From contig NZ_JACGXA010000001.1 in NCBI RefSeq assembly GCF_014138045.1, positions 3,519,001-3,583,000 of the forward strand: a DNA stretch of 64,000 nt. Reading direction: 5' to 3'. Below, in pieces: positions 52,019 through 60,610 of this stretch. Every line of letters starts with the position of its first letter. Positions within the stretch are counted from its first letter, which is position 1. The notes under the pieces were generated by a model that was not told where the DNA came from, made no database searches, and worked only from the letters and a program-made list of their open reading frames with translations. This DNA is from Nocardioides ginsengisegetis. GTDB lineage: Bacteria; Actinomycetota; Actinomycetes; Propionibacteriales; Nocardioidaceae. The position numbers were made by a program, and so were the translations under genes.

Positions 52019-52851
52019 CCGCTGGTTCAAGCTTGGCCCTCACCGGATCCACCGGAGCCCTGGGTGGCCTCGTCGCCCCCGCGCTCGTCGACCTCGACCC
52101 CCTCCTGCTCGTCCGCGACGCGTCCCGCGCCCCCGCCCTCGGGCTGGAGGTCCGCGTCGCCGACTACGCCGACGAGGCCTCGGCCGTGGCGGCACTGCAG
52201 GGTGTCGACCTGCTCCTCATGGTCTCCGGCGCCGAGGCGCAGGACCGCCGCGACCAGCACCGCCGGTTCATCCGCGCGGCCGCGACGGCCGGGGTGGGCC
52301 ACGTCGTCTACACGTCGTTCGCCGGCGCGGCCGCCGACGCGACCTTCACCCTCGGCCGCGATCACCACGACGCCGAGCAGGCGCTGCGCGAGAGCGGCAT
52401 GCGCTGGACGTTCCTCCGCGACAACTTCTACGCCGACGTGCTGCCCTTCTTCGCCGACCGGAGCGGCGCCATCCGCGGCCCGGCCGGTGAGGGCCGGGTG
52501 GCCGCGGTCGCCCGGGCCGACGTGGCGGACGCCGTGGTGGCGGTGCTGCGCGACCCGGCCGCCCACGCGGGAGCGACGTACACGCTGACGGGGCCGGAGG
52601 CCCTGACCCTGGCCGAGGTCGCCACCCGCGCGGGTGCCGTGCTCGGCCGCGACCTGCGGTTCGAGGACGAGACGGTCGAGGAGGCCTACGCGTCGCGACG
52701 GGCGGCGTACGACGCCGAGGACTGGCAGCTCGACGCCTGGGTGAGCACCTACACCGCGATCCGGGACGGCTCGGTCGCCGAGGTGACCGACGACGTACGC
52801 CGGCTGACGGGTCACTCCGCCCGGTCGCTGGAGGACGCGCTCCGGGGTTAG
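52015..52851 (+). CDS. NmrA-like SDR-family protein
   Basis: A 278-residue atypical short-chain dehydrogenase. SLALTGSTGALGGLVAPAL (near 6-24) is the NAD(P)-binding GxxGxxG loop; VVYTSFAGAAADATFTLGRDHHDAEQALRES (near 98) and WTFLRDNFYADVLPFFA match NmrA-like redox-sensing proteins and NAD(P)H:quinone reductase homologues. No Tyr-x3-Lys catalytic pair is clear, so it may sense rather than reduce. ATG overlaps the GNAT stop. Its end overlaps the convergent GH3 gene by 4 bases. Confidence 0.85.
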   Translation: MTAGSSLALTGSTGALGGLVAPALVDLDPLLLVRDASRAPALGLEVRVADYADEASAVAALQGVDLLLMVSGAEAQDRRDQHRRFIRAAATAGVGHVVYTSFAGAAADATFTLGRDHHDAEQALRESGMRWTFLRDNFYADVLPFFADRSGAIRGPAGEGRVAAVARADVADAVVAVLRDPAAHAGATYTLTGPEALTLAEVATRAGAVLGRDLRFEDETVEEAYASRRAAYDAEDWQLDAWVSTYTAIRDGSVAEVTDDVRRLTGHSARSLEDALRG

Positions 52852-54017
52852 CGACCCAGGAGGCCCTGGTCGTCCTTGGCCTCCAGGACGCGCAGCGCAG
52901 CGCTGTCCACGCGGGTGCGGAAGCGCTTGCTGGTGCGCGCCCGCTCGAGCACGGCGTGCACCATCGCCGGGACGACGCGCGGGCTGACGGTGAGGACGAG
53001 GTCGCCGCCGGCGTGCAGGAACTTCACGGCCCTGGCCCCGGGTGACCAGCGCGCGACCTGCCGGGCGTTGGCGAGGTCGTCGGAGACCACGACGCCGTCG
53101 AAGCCGAGGTCCGAGCGGAGCATCGTGCGGATCACGAAGCCGGAGAACGCGGCCGGGTGGTGCCGGTCGAGGCGGGCGTAGACGGCCGAGGACATCATCA
53201 CGAAGGGCACCCCGGCAGTGACGGCGTGCTGGAAGGGCTCGAGGTAGGGGTCGTGCCGGCGCGTCACCCGGTCGACCACGCGGGCGGTCGTGTCGGTGTT
53301 GCCGCGGACCCGGCCCAGGCCGGGGAAGTGCTTGACCGTCGGGGCGATCCCGTGGGTGGCCATGCCGCGCGCGAACGCCAGCCCGTGCCGCGACACCCGG
53401 ACAGGCGTGTAGCCGAACTCCCGGTCGAAGCGCCCGATCGGCTCGTTGAGTGCGGCCGCGCGCGGGCCGGGGACGGTGTCGAGGACGGGCGCGAGGTTCA
53501 TGTTCACGCCGCTGGTGCGCAACTGGCGCCCCCAGCGGCCGGCCGCGTCGCGCAGGTGGGCCAGGCCCCAGCCGCCCTGACCCAGGGCGGTCGGCATCTC
53601 GTCCAGCCCGGGCCCGTGCAGCACCTGCACCTGGCCGCCCTCCTGGTCGGTGGCCACGAGCAGCCGGGCGCCGGAGGTGGCCGCCCAGGTGGCCCGCGAC
53701 TCGAGGGCGTGGACGACGCGCGCCGTACCCCGGGTGCCGGCGTAGCTGCGTCCGGTCAGCATCACGCTGCCGACGTGCAGCCGCCCGATCTGGCGGCGGG
53801 TAGCGGCGTCGACCGAGGTGGCCGGGCTGCCGACCATGAAGAGCTGGCCGACCCGCTGCGGTAGCGTCATCCGGTGCAGGACTCGCTCGGCGCGGGTGCG
53901 CTCGGGGGCCGAGGGCTGCTGGCCGGCGTCGGCGGGAGGTGCGGTGAGGACTGCGGCGGCGAGGAGGAAGGCGGTGAGGAGGCGAACGAGAGCAGGGCGG
54001 GAGGAGGTCGTCAGCAA
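52848..54017 (-). CDS. secreted GH3-family glycosidase (NagZ-like)
   Basis: A 389-residue protein with a signal peptide (residues 1-32, LLTAFLLAAAVLTAPPADA). Catalytic nucleophile Asp313 is in GVVVSDDL, and KHFPGLG (229-235) is the sugar-binding motif of the beta-N-acetylglucosaminidase branch. The NagZ catalytic D-S/T-H triad, however, is here D-T-T-A (residues 242-245), lacking the histidine acid/base. It may be an altered enzyme. A TTG start is used, preceded by AGGAG; no ATG is closer. Likely acts on peptidoglycan outside the cell. Confidence 0.85.
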   Translation of the reverse strand: MLTTSSRPALVRLLTAFLLAAAVLTAPPADAGQQPSAPERTRAERVLHRMTLPQRVGQLFMVGSPATSVDAATRRQIGRLHVGSVMLTGRSYAGTRGTARVVHALESRATWAATSGARLLVATDQEGGQVQVLHGPGLDEMPTALGQGGWGLAHLRDAAGRWGRQLRTSGVNMNLAPVLDTVPGPRAAALNEPIGRFDREFGYTPVRVSRHGLAFARGMATHGIAPTVKHFPGLGRVRGNTDTTARVVDRVTRRHDPYLEPFQHAVTAGVPFVMMSSAVYARLDRHHPAAFSGFVIRTMLRSDLGFDGVVVSDDLANARQVARWSPGARAVKFLHAGGDLVLTVSPRVVPAMVHAVLERARTSKRFRTRVDSAALRVLEAKDDQGLLGR

Positions 54018-54087
54018 GACCGGTGGCTCCTGGGGGATACGGCGGGGGGCCGCACGACCCTAACGGAGGGCCCGTTCGACGCTGCGG

Positions 54088-55956
54088 TCAGGCCGTCAGG
54101 TGGTGCACGTAGCACCAGCGCCAGTCCTCGCCCGGCTCGGCGGACTGCATGACGGCGTGCGTGGACTCGCGGAAGTGGGCGCTCGCGTGCTGGCGCGGCG
54201 AGGAGTCGCAGCAGGCGACGTTGCCGCAGTCGAGGCACTGGCGCAGGGCGACCCAGCGGGTGCCGTCCTCGACACAGGCCTGGCACACGCCGACGTCCGA
54301 CGTCTCGACGGCCGGGTGGTGCTCGAGGTCGGCGCACTGCTCGCCCCGGCGGGCCCGGGTCGTGGCGGTGCTCGCACGCAGCTCCTCGCGTTCCTGGGTC
54401 GCCACGTCCAGCATCGACTCCTCGACGTCGAGCATCGTGAGCACCTCCGAGACAACCTCGGAGGCGACCCGCCCGGAGCTGCGGATCTCCAGCACCCGCT
54501 TGCGCTCCGCGTCGATCATCGCCAGCCGGATCCGGGCGTAGAGGTCGCTCGGCGCCTCCTCGTCGGCGGTGGTGCCGAGTCGCTCCCAGGCCGCATAGTT
54601 GCGCTGGTCGATGCGCTGGCGGATCAGGTCGCAGATGCCGTGCGGGTCCTCGTACTCCATCCGCTCGAGCTCCTCGTAGCCCGCCTTGGACGCCTGCTGG
54701 AGCAGGGTGGCCCGGGCCAGGGCGTCGTCCATCGGGTCCGGGGAGGGCACCGCGAGCCGCCGCGCGATGACGGGCAGGGTCAGGCCCTGGACGAAGAGGG
54801 TGCCGGCCACGACGGTGAAGGCGACCAGCAGCAGGATCTCGCGGTGCGGGGTGGTGTCGGGGATGACGAACGCCGCGGCCAGCGTCACCACGCCGCGCAT
54901 CCCGGCCCAGCCGAGGATGAAGGTGAACTGCCACGGCGGGCGGTGGCCGGTGTCCGGGTCGGGCCCCGGCCGGACCAGCAGGTAGCGGGCCAGGAACACC
55001 CACACCATCCGCAGCACGACCACCCCGGCCAGCGTCGCTGCGCAGACGCCGACGATGCGCCCGGTCGACAGGCTGCTGTCGCCGACGTCGCGGAAGAGCC
55101 ACTGGGCCTGGAGCCCGATGAGCAGGAAGACGGTGTTTTCCAGGACGTAGGCGATCGTGCGCCAGTTCATCCGCTCCGCGATCCGCGACTGCGCGGTCTG
55201 GATGATCGGCGCCTTGTGCCCCAACAGCAGGCCGGCGACGACGACGGCGATGACGCCGGAGGCGTGCGCCTCCTCGGCCAGGATGTAGGACGCGAACGGG
55301 ACCACGAACGAGATCGCGGTGTCCAGCAGCGGGTCGGTGATCCGCTTGCGCAGCCAGGCGACCAGCACGAACGAACCGAAGCCGATCGCGGCCCCGCCCC
55401 CGGCGGCCAGCGCGAAGTCCGCACCCACCCGCCACATCACGACCCCGCTGCCCGTCGCGGCGATCGCCGTACGGAGGGCGACGAGGGCGGTGGCGTCGTT
55501 GAGCAGCGACTCGCCCTCGAGGATCGTCACGATCCGGCGGGGCAGCCCGATCCGGCGGGCGATGGCCGTGGCGGCGACGGCGTCGGGCGGCGCCACGACC
55601 GCGCCGATCGCGAAGGCGACCGGCCACGTGACGCCGGTGAGGGTGACGTGGACGAGGCCGCCGATGCCGAGCGTGGTGAAGACGACGAGGCCGACCGACA
55701 GCAGCAGGATCGCGCGCCGGTTGGCGTTGAAGTCGACGAGGCTGGTCTGGATGGCGGTCGCGTAGAGCAGCGGCGGCAGCAGGCCGAGCAGCACCACCTC
55801 GGGCTCGAGGTGGACCTCGGGCACGCCCGGGACGTACGACGCCGCGACCCCCGCCACGATGAGCAGCAGCGGTGCGGGCACATCGATCCGGTCGGCCAGC
55901 GCGGTGACGGTGAGGACGCCGACCGCGAGCGCCACCAGCAAGAAGGCGATCTCCAC
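54088..55956 (-). CDS. CPA1-family Na+/H+ antiporter with C-terminal UBP zinc finger
   Basis: A 622-residue protein. Residues 1-410 hold about 12 helices of the CPA1/NhaP antiporter, with VVAPPDAVAATAIARRIGLPRRIVTILEGESLLNDATALV (near 120-160) carrying the ion-binding N-D pair. Residues about 410-530 are cytoplasmic helices. Residues 540-620 are a UBP-type zinc finger: C(GEQ)CAD..., CQAC, CLDC, HASAH and CYVHH positions. The same fusion is known in other actinobacteria. GTG start, with GACAAT 6 bases upstream. The zinc finger could sense or dock a partner; its function is not known. Confidence 0.9.
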   Translation of the reverse strand: MEIAFLLVALAVGVLTVTALADRIDVPAPLLLIVAGVAASYVPGVPEVHLEPEVVLLGLLPPLLYATAIQTSLVDFNANRRAILLLSVGLVVFTTLGIGGLVHVTLTGVTWPVAFAIGAVVAPPDAVAATAIARRIGLPRRIVTILEGESLLNDATALVALRTAIAATGSGVVMWRVGADFALAAGGGAAIGFGSFVLVAWLRKRITDPLLDTAISFVVPFASYILAEEAHASGVIAVVVAGLLLGHKAPIIQTAQSRIAERMNWRTIAYVLENTVFLLIGLQAQWLFRDVGDSSLSTGRIVGVCAATLAGVVVLRMVWVFLARYLLVRPGPDPDTGHRPPWQFTFILGWAGMRGVVTLAAAFVIPDTTPHREILLLVAFTVVAGTLFVQGLTLPVIARRLAVPSPDPMDDALARATLLQQASKAGYEELERMEYEDPHGICDLIRQRIDQRNYAAWERLGTTADEEAPSDLYARIRLAMIDAERKRVLEIRSSGRVASEVVSEVLTMLDVEESMLDVATQEREELRASTATTRARRGEQCADLEHHPAVETSDVGVCQACVEDGTRWVALRQCLDCGNVACCDSSPRQHASAHFRESTHAVMQSAEPGEDWRWCYVHHLTA

Positions 55957-56002
55957 CCGGCCATTGTCACGGACGGACGGTCGGGTGGGCCGGGCCGGCT
56001 CG

Positions 56003-56935
56003 TCAGGCGGGTTGGGCCACCCACAGCATCGGGTCGCCCCACCCGAGCTCCTCGATGCCGTGCCGGCCGAACGCCAGCACGACCAGGGTGCGGCGGTGGG
56101 CGGCGAAGGTCAGCACGTGGGCGATCATCCCGCCGTACGTGAAGACCTCCGCCGGCTCGCACAGCACGTCGACGAAGGTGTCGTCGAGGCGGTTGGCCTC
56201 GACGACGCCGCGGACGTGGGAGAGGTACGTCGCCCCCTCGGTCGCGAGGCGTTCGCGCATCGAGGACAGCGACTCGTGCTCCTCGACCGACCAGTCGTAG
56301 TCGCGGGTGGCCATCGCGGCGTTCCACATGCCCATCTGGCCGATCAGGCGGGACAGCAGGGAGCGGATCGTCTGCTCGTCCTCGTCGACGTTGAGCTCGA
56401 TGCGCTCGTCGAGCTGCTCGTCGGTGAGTCGCTCGGCCAGCCGCACCATCTCGCCGGTGAGCCAGACGTGGTGTTCGACCATCTTCGTCAGGAGGTCCAT
56501 GGAAGTCACCTTGTCTCGTGCCGGCAGCCGGAGGCTGCCGGGTGGGTGGAAGTGCACGTCGCTGGGCGCGGCGATCTGGATGTGGCCGGGCTTGCGCCGC
56601 CACGTCGCCGGCGCCACGCCGTAGGCCTTGGTGAAAGCACGGGTGAACGCCTCGTGCGAGCCGTAGCCCGCCTCCACCGCGATGTCGAGCAGCGGCGCCC
56701 CGGTCGTGATCATCCGGTAGGCCGCCCGCTCCAGCAGGATCCGCCGGCGGAACGACGCCGGCGGCTCGCCCGCCACCGACCGGATCATCCGGTCGAAGTG
56801 GAACCGCGAGAAGTGCAGCCGCGCCGCCCACTCCGCGCCCGACGCCGGCCCGCCGTCGGGGTCGTCCAGCGCCTCGGCGAGGTGGTCGACGAAGTCGGCG
56901 AACGTGTCGACCTGCGTCTTCGTGGCGGTGCTCAT
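56003..56935 (-). CDS. AraC-family regulator fused to DinB-like domain
   Basis: 310 residues. Residues 10-105 are an AraC-type double helix-turn-helix (FSRFHFDRMIRSVAGEPPASFRRRILLERA and DIAVEAGYGSHEAFTRAFTKAYGVAPATWR). Residues about 145-305 look like a DinB bundle, with histidines in MVEHHVWLTGEM (near 155) and MIAHVLTFAAHRRTL (near 272) that could bind a metal. DinB-type domains bind thiols or metals, so this could be a ligand-sensing regulator. No adjacent target gene is obvious. Confidence 0.87.
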   Translation of the reverse strand: MSTATKTQVDTFADFVDHLAEALDDPDGGPASGAEWAARLHFSRFHFDRMIRSVAGEPPASFRRRILLERAAYRMITTGAPLLDIAVEAGYGSHEAFTRAFTKAYGVAPATWRRKPGHIQIAAPSDVHFHPPGSLRLPARDKVTSMDLLTKMVEHHVWLTGEMVRLAERLTDEQLDERIELNVDEDEQTIRSLLSRLIGQMGMWNAAMATRDYDWSVEEHESLSSMRERLATEGATYLSHVRGVVEANRLDDTFVDVLCEPAEVFTYGGMIAHVLTFAAHRRTLVVLAFGRHGIEELGWGDPMLWVAQPA

Positions 56936-56998
56936 GCACCGATCATGGGTGAGACCGGGCCCGCTGTCTTGATGCTTCTTGCGCAGGCTGCCGGCGGG

Positions 56999-58594
56999 TC
57001 AGGGGCGGAGCGCGCGGATCCGGGCGTCGAGCTCCCGACGGTTGTCGCGGCGGACCCGCACCTCGACGACCTCGATGCCACCGTTCGGCTGGGCCAGGGC
57101 GTGCTCGAGCTCGGGCAGCGACTCGACCCTCCAGTGCGGCGTGCGGGTGGCGGCGCAGAGGCCGGCCAGGTCCACGCCGTGCGGGGTGCCGAAGAGGGTG
57201 TCGAACCGGTCGGCGTACTGCTCGTCGCCCTGCTCCAGCATCGCGAAGATCGAGCCGCCGTCGTCGTTGACGACCACGACCATGAGGTCCGGGCGCGGCT
57301 CGTGCGGCCCGAGCACCAGGCCGTTGGCGTCGTGGAGGAACGTCACGTCGCCCATCAGCGCGATCGTGCGGCTGCTCCTCTCGCGGCCGAGCGCCGCGCC
57401 GATCGCGGTCGAGACGACACCGTCGATGCCGGACAGGCCGCGGTTGGCGATCACCTTGCGGCGTGCGCCGACGTCGTAGCGCGGCACCATGAGGTCGAGG
57501 TCGCGGATCGGGCTCGAGGCACCCACGACGAGCTGGCCGCCGGCGGGGAGGGCACGGGCGACCGCGCCGGCGACCTCGTACGGCGTCAGGTCGGCCTCGC
57601 CCGCGAGCAACGCGTCCAGCTGCCGGGCCACCGACCTGTCGGCCTCGCGCCAGGCGTCCAGCCAGGCTGGGTCGTCGGCCTCGTCGACCTCGATCGACTC
57701 CAGGACGGCGTCGACGCGGAACGGCCGCTCGGCCCACACCCCGAGGGCCGGCGCCGCGACCACCTCGACGTCCTCGCGGGCCAGCAGCCGGGAGACCGGG
57801 CGGGACAGGGTCGGATGCCCGAGCACCACCACCCGCTCCACCTGCGCCGCCAGGTCGGTGGCCAGCAGCAGCCGGTAGCACCGCAGCGCGTTGTCGCCGG
57901 TGCGCGAGCCGCTCGTCGGCTCGGCCAGAAGGGGCCAGTTGGCGCGCTCGGCCAGCACCCGCGCCGGCGGACCGGCGTCGTCACCGGCCACCACGACGGT
58001 GCGGGGGCCGATCGGCAGGCGCGCGTCACCGTTCAATTGCTGGGAAAACGACCCGAATCCGCGCCGCGACGGTGTCTTTCCCAGCAATTGCGGGGAAAAG
58101 GACGCCCGGTCGTCGGGCACGAGCGGCTCGTCGAGGTGCACGTTGAGGTGGACCAGCCCGTCACCGACGGCGGGCACGGCAGTCCCCGCCGACACCGCGA
58201 CCGTCGGCACCAGCGGCCCGAAGATCCCGATCTGGTCGGTGGTCTGGTTGGCGTTGGTGCCGCGCAGCCGCTCGGGCCGGTCGGCGGTCACCACGACCAG
58301 CCCGACCCCGGCATGCGCCGCCTCGAGGACGGCGGGGTGCAGGTTGGCGACGCCGGTGCCGGACGTGCACATGACGGCGGCGCGCGAGCCGCCCCGGGTC
58401 AGGCCCAGGGCCAGGAAGCCGGCCGACCGCTCGTCGATGCGCGTGTGCAGCCGGAGGAGGCCGGCGTCGGCGGCGTCGAAGCAGGCGAAGGACAGCGGGG
58501 CGTTGCGCGAGCCCGGCGCGACCACGACCTCGCGGACGCCCGCCTCGACGAGGGCCGTGACGACGGCGCGGGCGAGCTCGGTCGAGGGGTTCAC
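56999..58594 (-). CDS. menD: 2-succinyl-5-enolpyruvyl-6-hydroxy-3-cyclohexadiene-1-carboxylate synthase
   Basis: Second step of menaquinone synthesis, a thiamine diphosphate enzyme joining isochorismate and 2-oxoglutarate. 531 residues. VVVAPGSRNAPLSFACFD (near 24-42), HTRIDERSAGFLALGLTRG, VTADRPERLRGTNANQTTDQIGIFGP (near 100-125) and MGDVTFLHDANGLVLG (ThDP motif, near 415) match. An unusual stretch near residues 166-187 is encoded by an inverted repeat. GTG start chosen by overlap with menC. The menD-menC-menE genes overlap by 4 bases each. Confidence 0.94.
   Translation of the reverse strand: MNPSTELARAVVTALVEAGVREVVVAPGSRNAPLSFACFDAADAGLLRLHTRIDERSAGFLALGLTRGGSRAAVMCTSGTGVANLHPAVLEAAHAGVGLVVVTADRPERLRGTNANQTTDQIGIFGPLVPTVAVSAGTAVPAVGDGLVHLNVHLDEPLVPDDRASFSPQLLGKTPSRRGFGSFSQQLNGDARLPIGPRTVVVAGDDAGPPARVLAERANWPLLAEPTSGSRTGDNALRCYRLLLATDLAAQVERVVVLGHPTLSRPVSRLLAREDVEVVAAPALGVWAERPFRVDAVLESIEVDEADDPAWLDAWREADRSVARQLDALLAGEADLTPYEVAGAVARALPAGGQLVVGASSPIRDLDLMVPRYDVGARRKVIANRGLSGIDGVVSTAIGAALGRERSSRTIALMGDVTFLHDANGLVLGPHEPRPDLMVVVVNDDGGSIFAMLEQGDEQYADRFDTLFGTPHGVDLAGLCAATRTPHWRVESLPELEHALAQPNGGIEVVEVRVRRDNRRELDARIRALRP
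58034..58090. repeat. 14-bp perfect inverted repeat inside menD
   Basis: CAATTGCTGGGAAA (58034-58047) and TTTCCCAGCAATTG (58077-58090) are exact inverses around 29 bases. It is more AT-rich than the surrounding coding sequence. It adds a segment within the frame that resembles a mobile palindromic insert; see findings. Confidence 0.65.
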
Positions 58595-59553
58595 GAGGCG
58601 CCATCCTGCCCGAGCGCGGCCCGCCAGGCGCGCACCTCGGCCAGCCGCGCCTCCCAGTGGGCAGCCCGGTCCGGCGTCGCCGCGAGCGCGTCCAGGGACG
58701 GGAGCGACACCGACGGCACCCCCACCCGCAGCGCCCCGTCGACCGGCAGCAGGGAGGAGTCCACGACGTCGGACGTCAGCAGTTGGACGGTGGCGAGCCC
58801 ACAGGCAAACGGCAGCGTCGGCAGTGCGGCCGCCAGCGCCACCCCGGCGGCGATCCCCACCGACGACTCCAGGGCGGACGACACGACGACCGGCAGCCCG
58901 ATGTCCTCGGCGATCCGCAGGCACGCGCGCACCCCGCCGAGCGGCTGCACCTTGAGCACCGCGATGTCGGCCGCCTCGAGGTCGCGCACCCGGTAGGGGT
59001 CGGCGGCGCGGCGGATCGACTCGTCGGCCGCGATGGGTACGTCGACCGCGCGCCGCACCGTCGCGAGCTCCTCGACCGTGGCGCAGGGCTGCTCGACGTA
59101 CTCCAGGCCGCCCGCCGCCCGGTCCAGCAGCCGGATCGCGGCCACCGCCTCCTCGACCGACCAGCCGCCGTTGGCGTCGACCCGGACCTTCCCGGCCGGA
59201 CCCAGCGCGGACCGGACCGCCTCGAGTCGCGCGAGGTCGTCGCCCAGCGTCTGCCCGGGCTCGGCCACCTTGACCTTCGCAGTCGTGCAGCCTCCGGCCC
59301 GCACGATCGCGTCGGCGCGCTCCGGCCCGACTGCGGGCACGGTCACGTTCACCGGCACCCACGAGCGCAGCGGCTCCGGCCAGTCGCCCGCGGCCGCCTC
59401 CTCCGCACAGCGCAGCCAGGGCTCGGCGACGTCGGGCGGGTACTCCAGGAAGGGGCTCCACTCGCCCCAGCCAGCGTCTCCCTGCAGCAAGGCCCCCTCA
59501 CGCACCGTGATGCCACGGAAGCGCGTCCGCATCGGGATCGAGAAGACCCTCAT
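58591..59553 (-). CDS. menC: o-succinylbenzoate synthase
   Basis: Enolase-superfamily enzyme (320 residues) forming o-succinylbenzoate. TTAKVKVAEPG (KxK motif, near 95), VRVDANGGWSVEEA, LEYVEQPCATVEEL and AADESIRR supply the metal acids (Asp, Glu, Asp), and LKVQPLGGV the second catalytic lysine (near 200). The GWGEWSPF N-terminal capping segment is also typical. The ATG overlaps menE. Length and motifs fit the actinobacterial type. Confidence 0.95.
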   Translation of the reverse strand: MRVFSIPMRTRFRGITVREGALLQGDAGWGEWSPFLEYPPDVAEPWLRCAEEAAAGDWPEPLRSWVPVNVTVPAVGPERADAIVRAGGCTTAKVKVAEPGQTLGDDLARLEAVRSALGPAGKVRVDANGGWSVEEAVAAIRLLDRAAGGLEYVEQPCATVEELATVRRAVDVPIAADESIRRAADPYRVRDLEAADIAVLKVQPLGGVRACLRIAEDIGLPVVVSSALESSVGIAAGVALAAALPTLPFACGLATVQLLTSDVVDSSLLPVDGALRVGVPSVSLPSLDALAATPDRAAHWEARLAEVRAWRAALGQDGAS

Positions 59554-60572
59554 GCCAGCTCCCGCAGCCGCAGCCGGTCGGTCTTGCCGTTGGCCAGCAG
59601 CGGCAGCTCCTCCACGAGCACGAGCGAGCGCGGCGCCCACGAGCGCGGGTGCATCTCGGCCACCCAGTCGCGGGCCTCCTGCAGCGAGAGGTCACCGACC
59701 ACGAAAGCGACCACACGATGGCCCCACTCCGCGTCCGGCACGCCCAGCACCTCGACGGCCCGCACGGACGGGTGCGCCCGGAGGCGTACGGCGACCGCCG
59801 GGGTCGGCACGTTGACGCCCCCGCTGATCACGACGTCGTCGAGCCGGCCCAGCACGTGCAGGCGACCGTCGTCGTCGAGCCGGCCGGCGTCGGAGGTGAG
59901 GAACCACCCGTCGACCAGGGTCTCGGCGGTCAGCTCCGGGTCGCCGTCGTACCCGTCGAAGAGGGTGGGCCCGCCGATCCGGATGCGGCCGTCGGGGCCG
60001 ATCGCGAGGGCGACGCCGTCCAGTGCGTAGCCGTCGTACACGCAGCCTCCGGCGGTCTCGGACGACCCGTAGGTCCCGACGACCCGCACGCCGGCCGCGG
60101 CCGCGCGGGCGCGCAGCGACTCCTCGATCGGGCCGCCGCCGAGCAGCACCGTGTGGAACGACCGCAGGGCCGCCGTGTCGGTGTCGTCGTCGAGCATCCG
60201 GTGCAGCTGGGTGGGCACCAGCGACACGAAGCCACCACCCCCGACCCGCGCAGCGGCCTCGGCGAACGAGCCGTGCGCCTCCAGCAGCACCGGCTCCTCC
60301 CCGGCGACGAGCGAGCGACAGACCACCTGCAGCCCCGCGACGTAGGACGGAGGCAGGGTCAGCAGCCAGCGACCCGACGCCCCCAGCCGGCGCTCGGTGG
60401 CCCGCACCGAGGCGAGCACGGCGCGCCGCGACAGCACGACCCGCTTGGGGCGGCCGGTCGACCCGGAGGTCTCGACGACCAGCGGCTCGGGCTCGGTCGT
60501 CGCGCCCAGCCAGGCGTCGAGCGCGGCCACGACCGCGGCGCTCGGCCCGCCCACCGGCCGCAGGTATTCCAT
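59550..60572 (-). CDS. menE: o-succinylbenzoate-CoA ligase
   Basis: Acyl-CoA ligase (340 residues) activating o-succinylbenzoate. AMP-binding loop VVETSGSTGRPKRVVLS (near 54-70), GTYGSSETAGGCVYDG (near 186), and the C-terminal hinge GRLDDVVISGGVNVPTP with the catalytic lysine in LPLLANGKTDRLRLRE. It is shorter than plant 4-coumarate ligases, as usual for MenE. The ATG lies 7 bases after a -10 box and is divergent from the MFS gene. Confidence 0.95.
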   Translation of the reverse strand: MEYLRPVGGPSAAVVAALDAWLGATTEPEPLVVETSGSTGRPKRVVLSRRAVLASVRATERRLGASGRWLLTLPPSYVAGLQVVCRSLVAGEEPVLLEAHGSFAEAAARVGGGGFVSLVPTQLHRMLDDDTDTAALRSFHTVLLGGGPIEESLRARAAAAGVRVVGTYGSSETAGGCVYDGYALDGVALAIGPDGRIRIGGPTLFDGYDGDPELTAETLVDGWFLTSDAGRLDDDGRLHVLGRLDDVVISGGVNVPTPAVAVRLRAHPSVRAVEVLGVPDAEWGHRVVAFVVGDLSLQEARDWVAEMHPRSWAPRSLVLVEELPLLANGKTDRLRLRELA

Positions 60573-60579
60573 GCGACGG

Positions 60580-60585
60580 ACGCTA
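60580..60585 (-). promoter_or_regulatory. -10 box TAGCGT for the menE-menC-menD operon
   Basis: On the minus strand TAGCGT ends 7 bases before ATG of menE, in a 38-base region divergent from the MFS gene. The mRNA would start on the ATG. Confidence 0.55.
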
Positions 60586-60610
60586 GTCCACGGTGGTTGA
60601 ATCCCGTGCC

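Noticed and set aside
55859..58996. 1045-codon plus-strand frame over the antiporter, AraC and menD genes
   Set aside because: Crosses three real genes on the other strand, and the composition is typical of a shadow frame.
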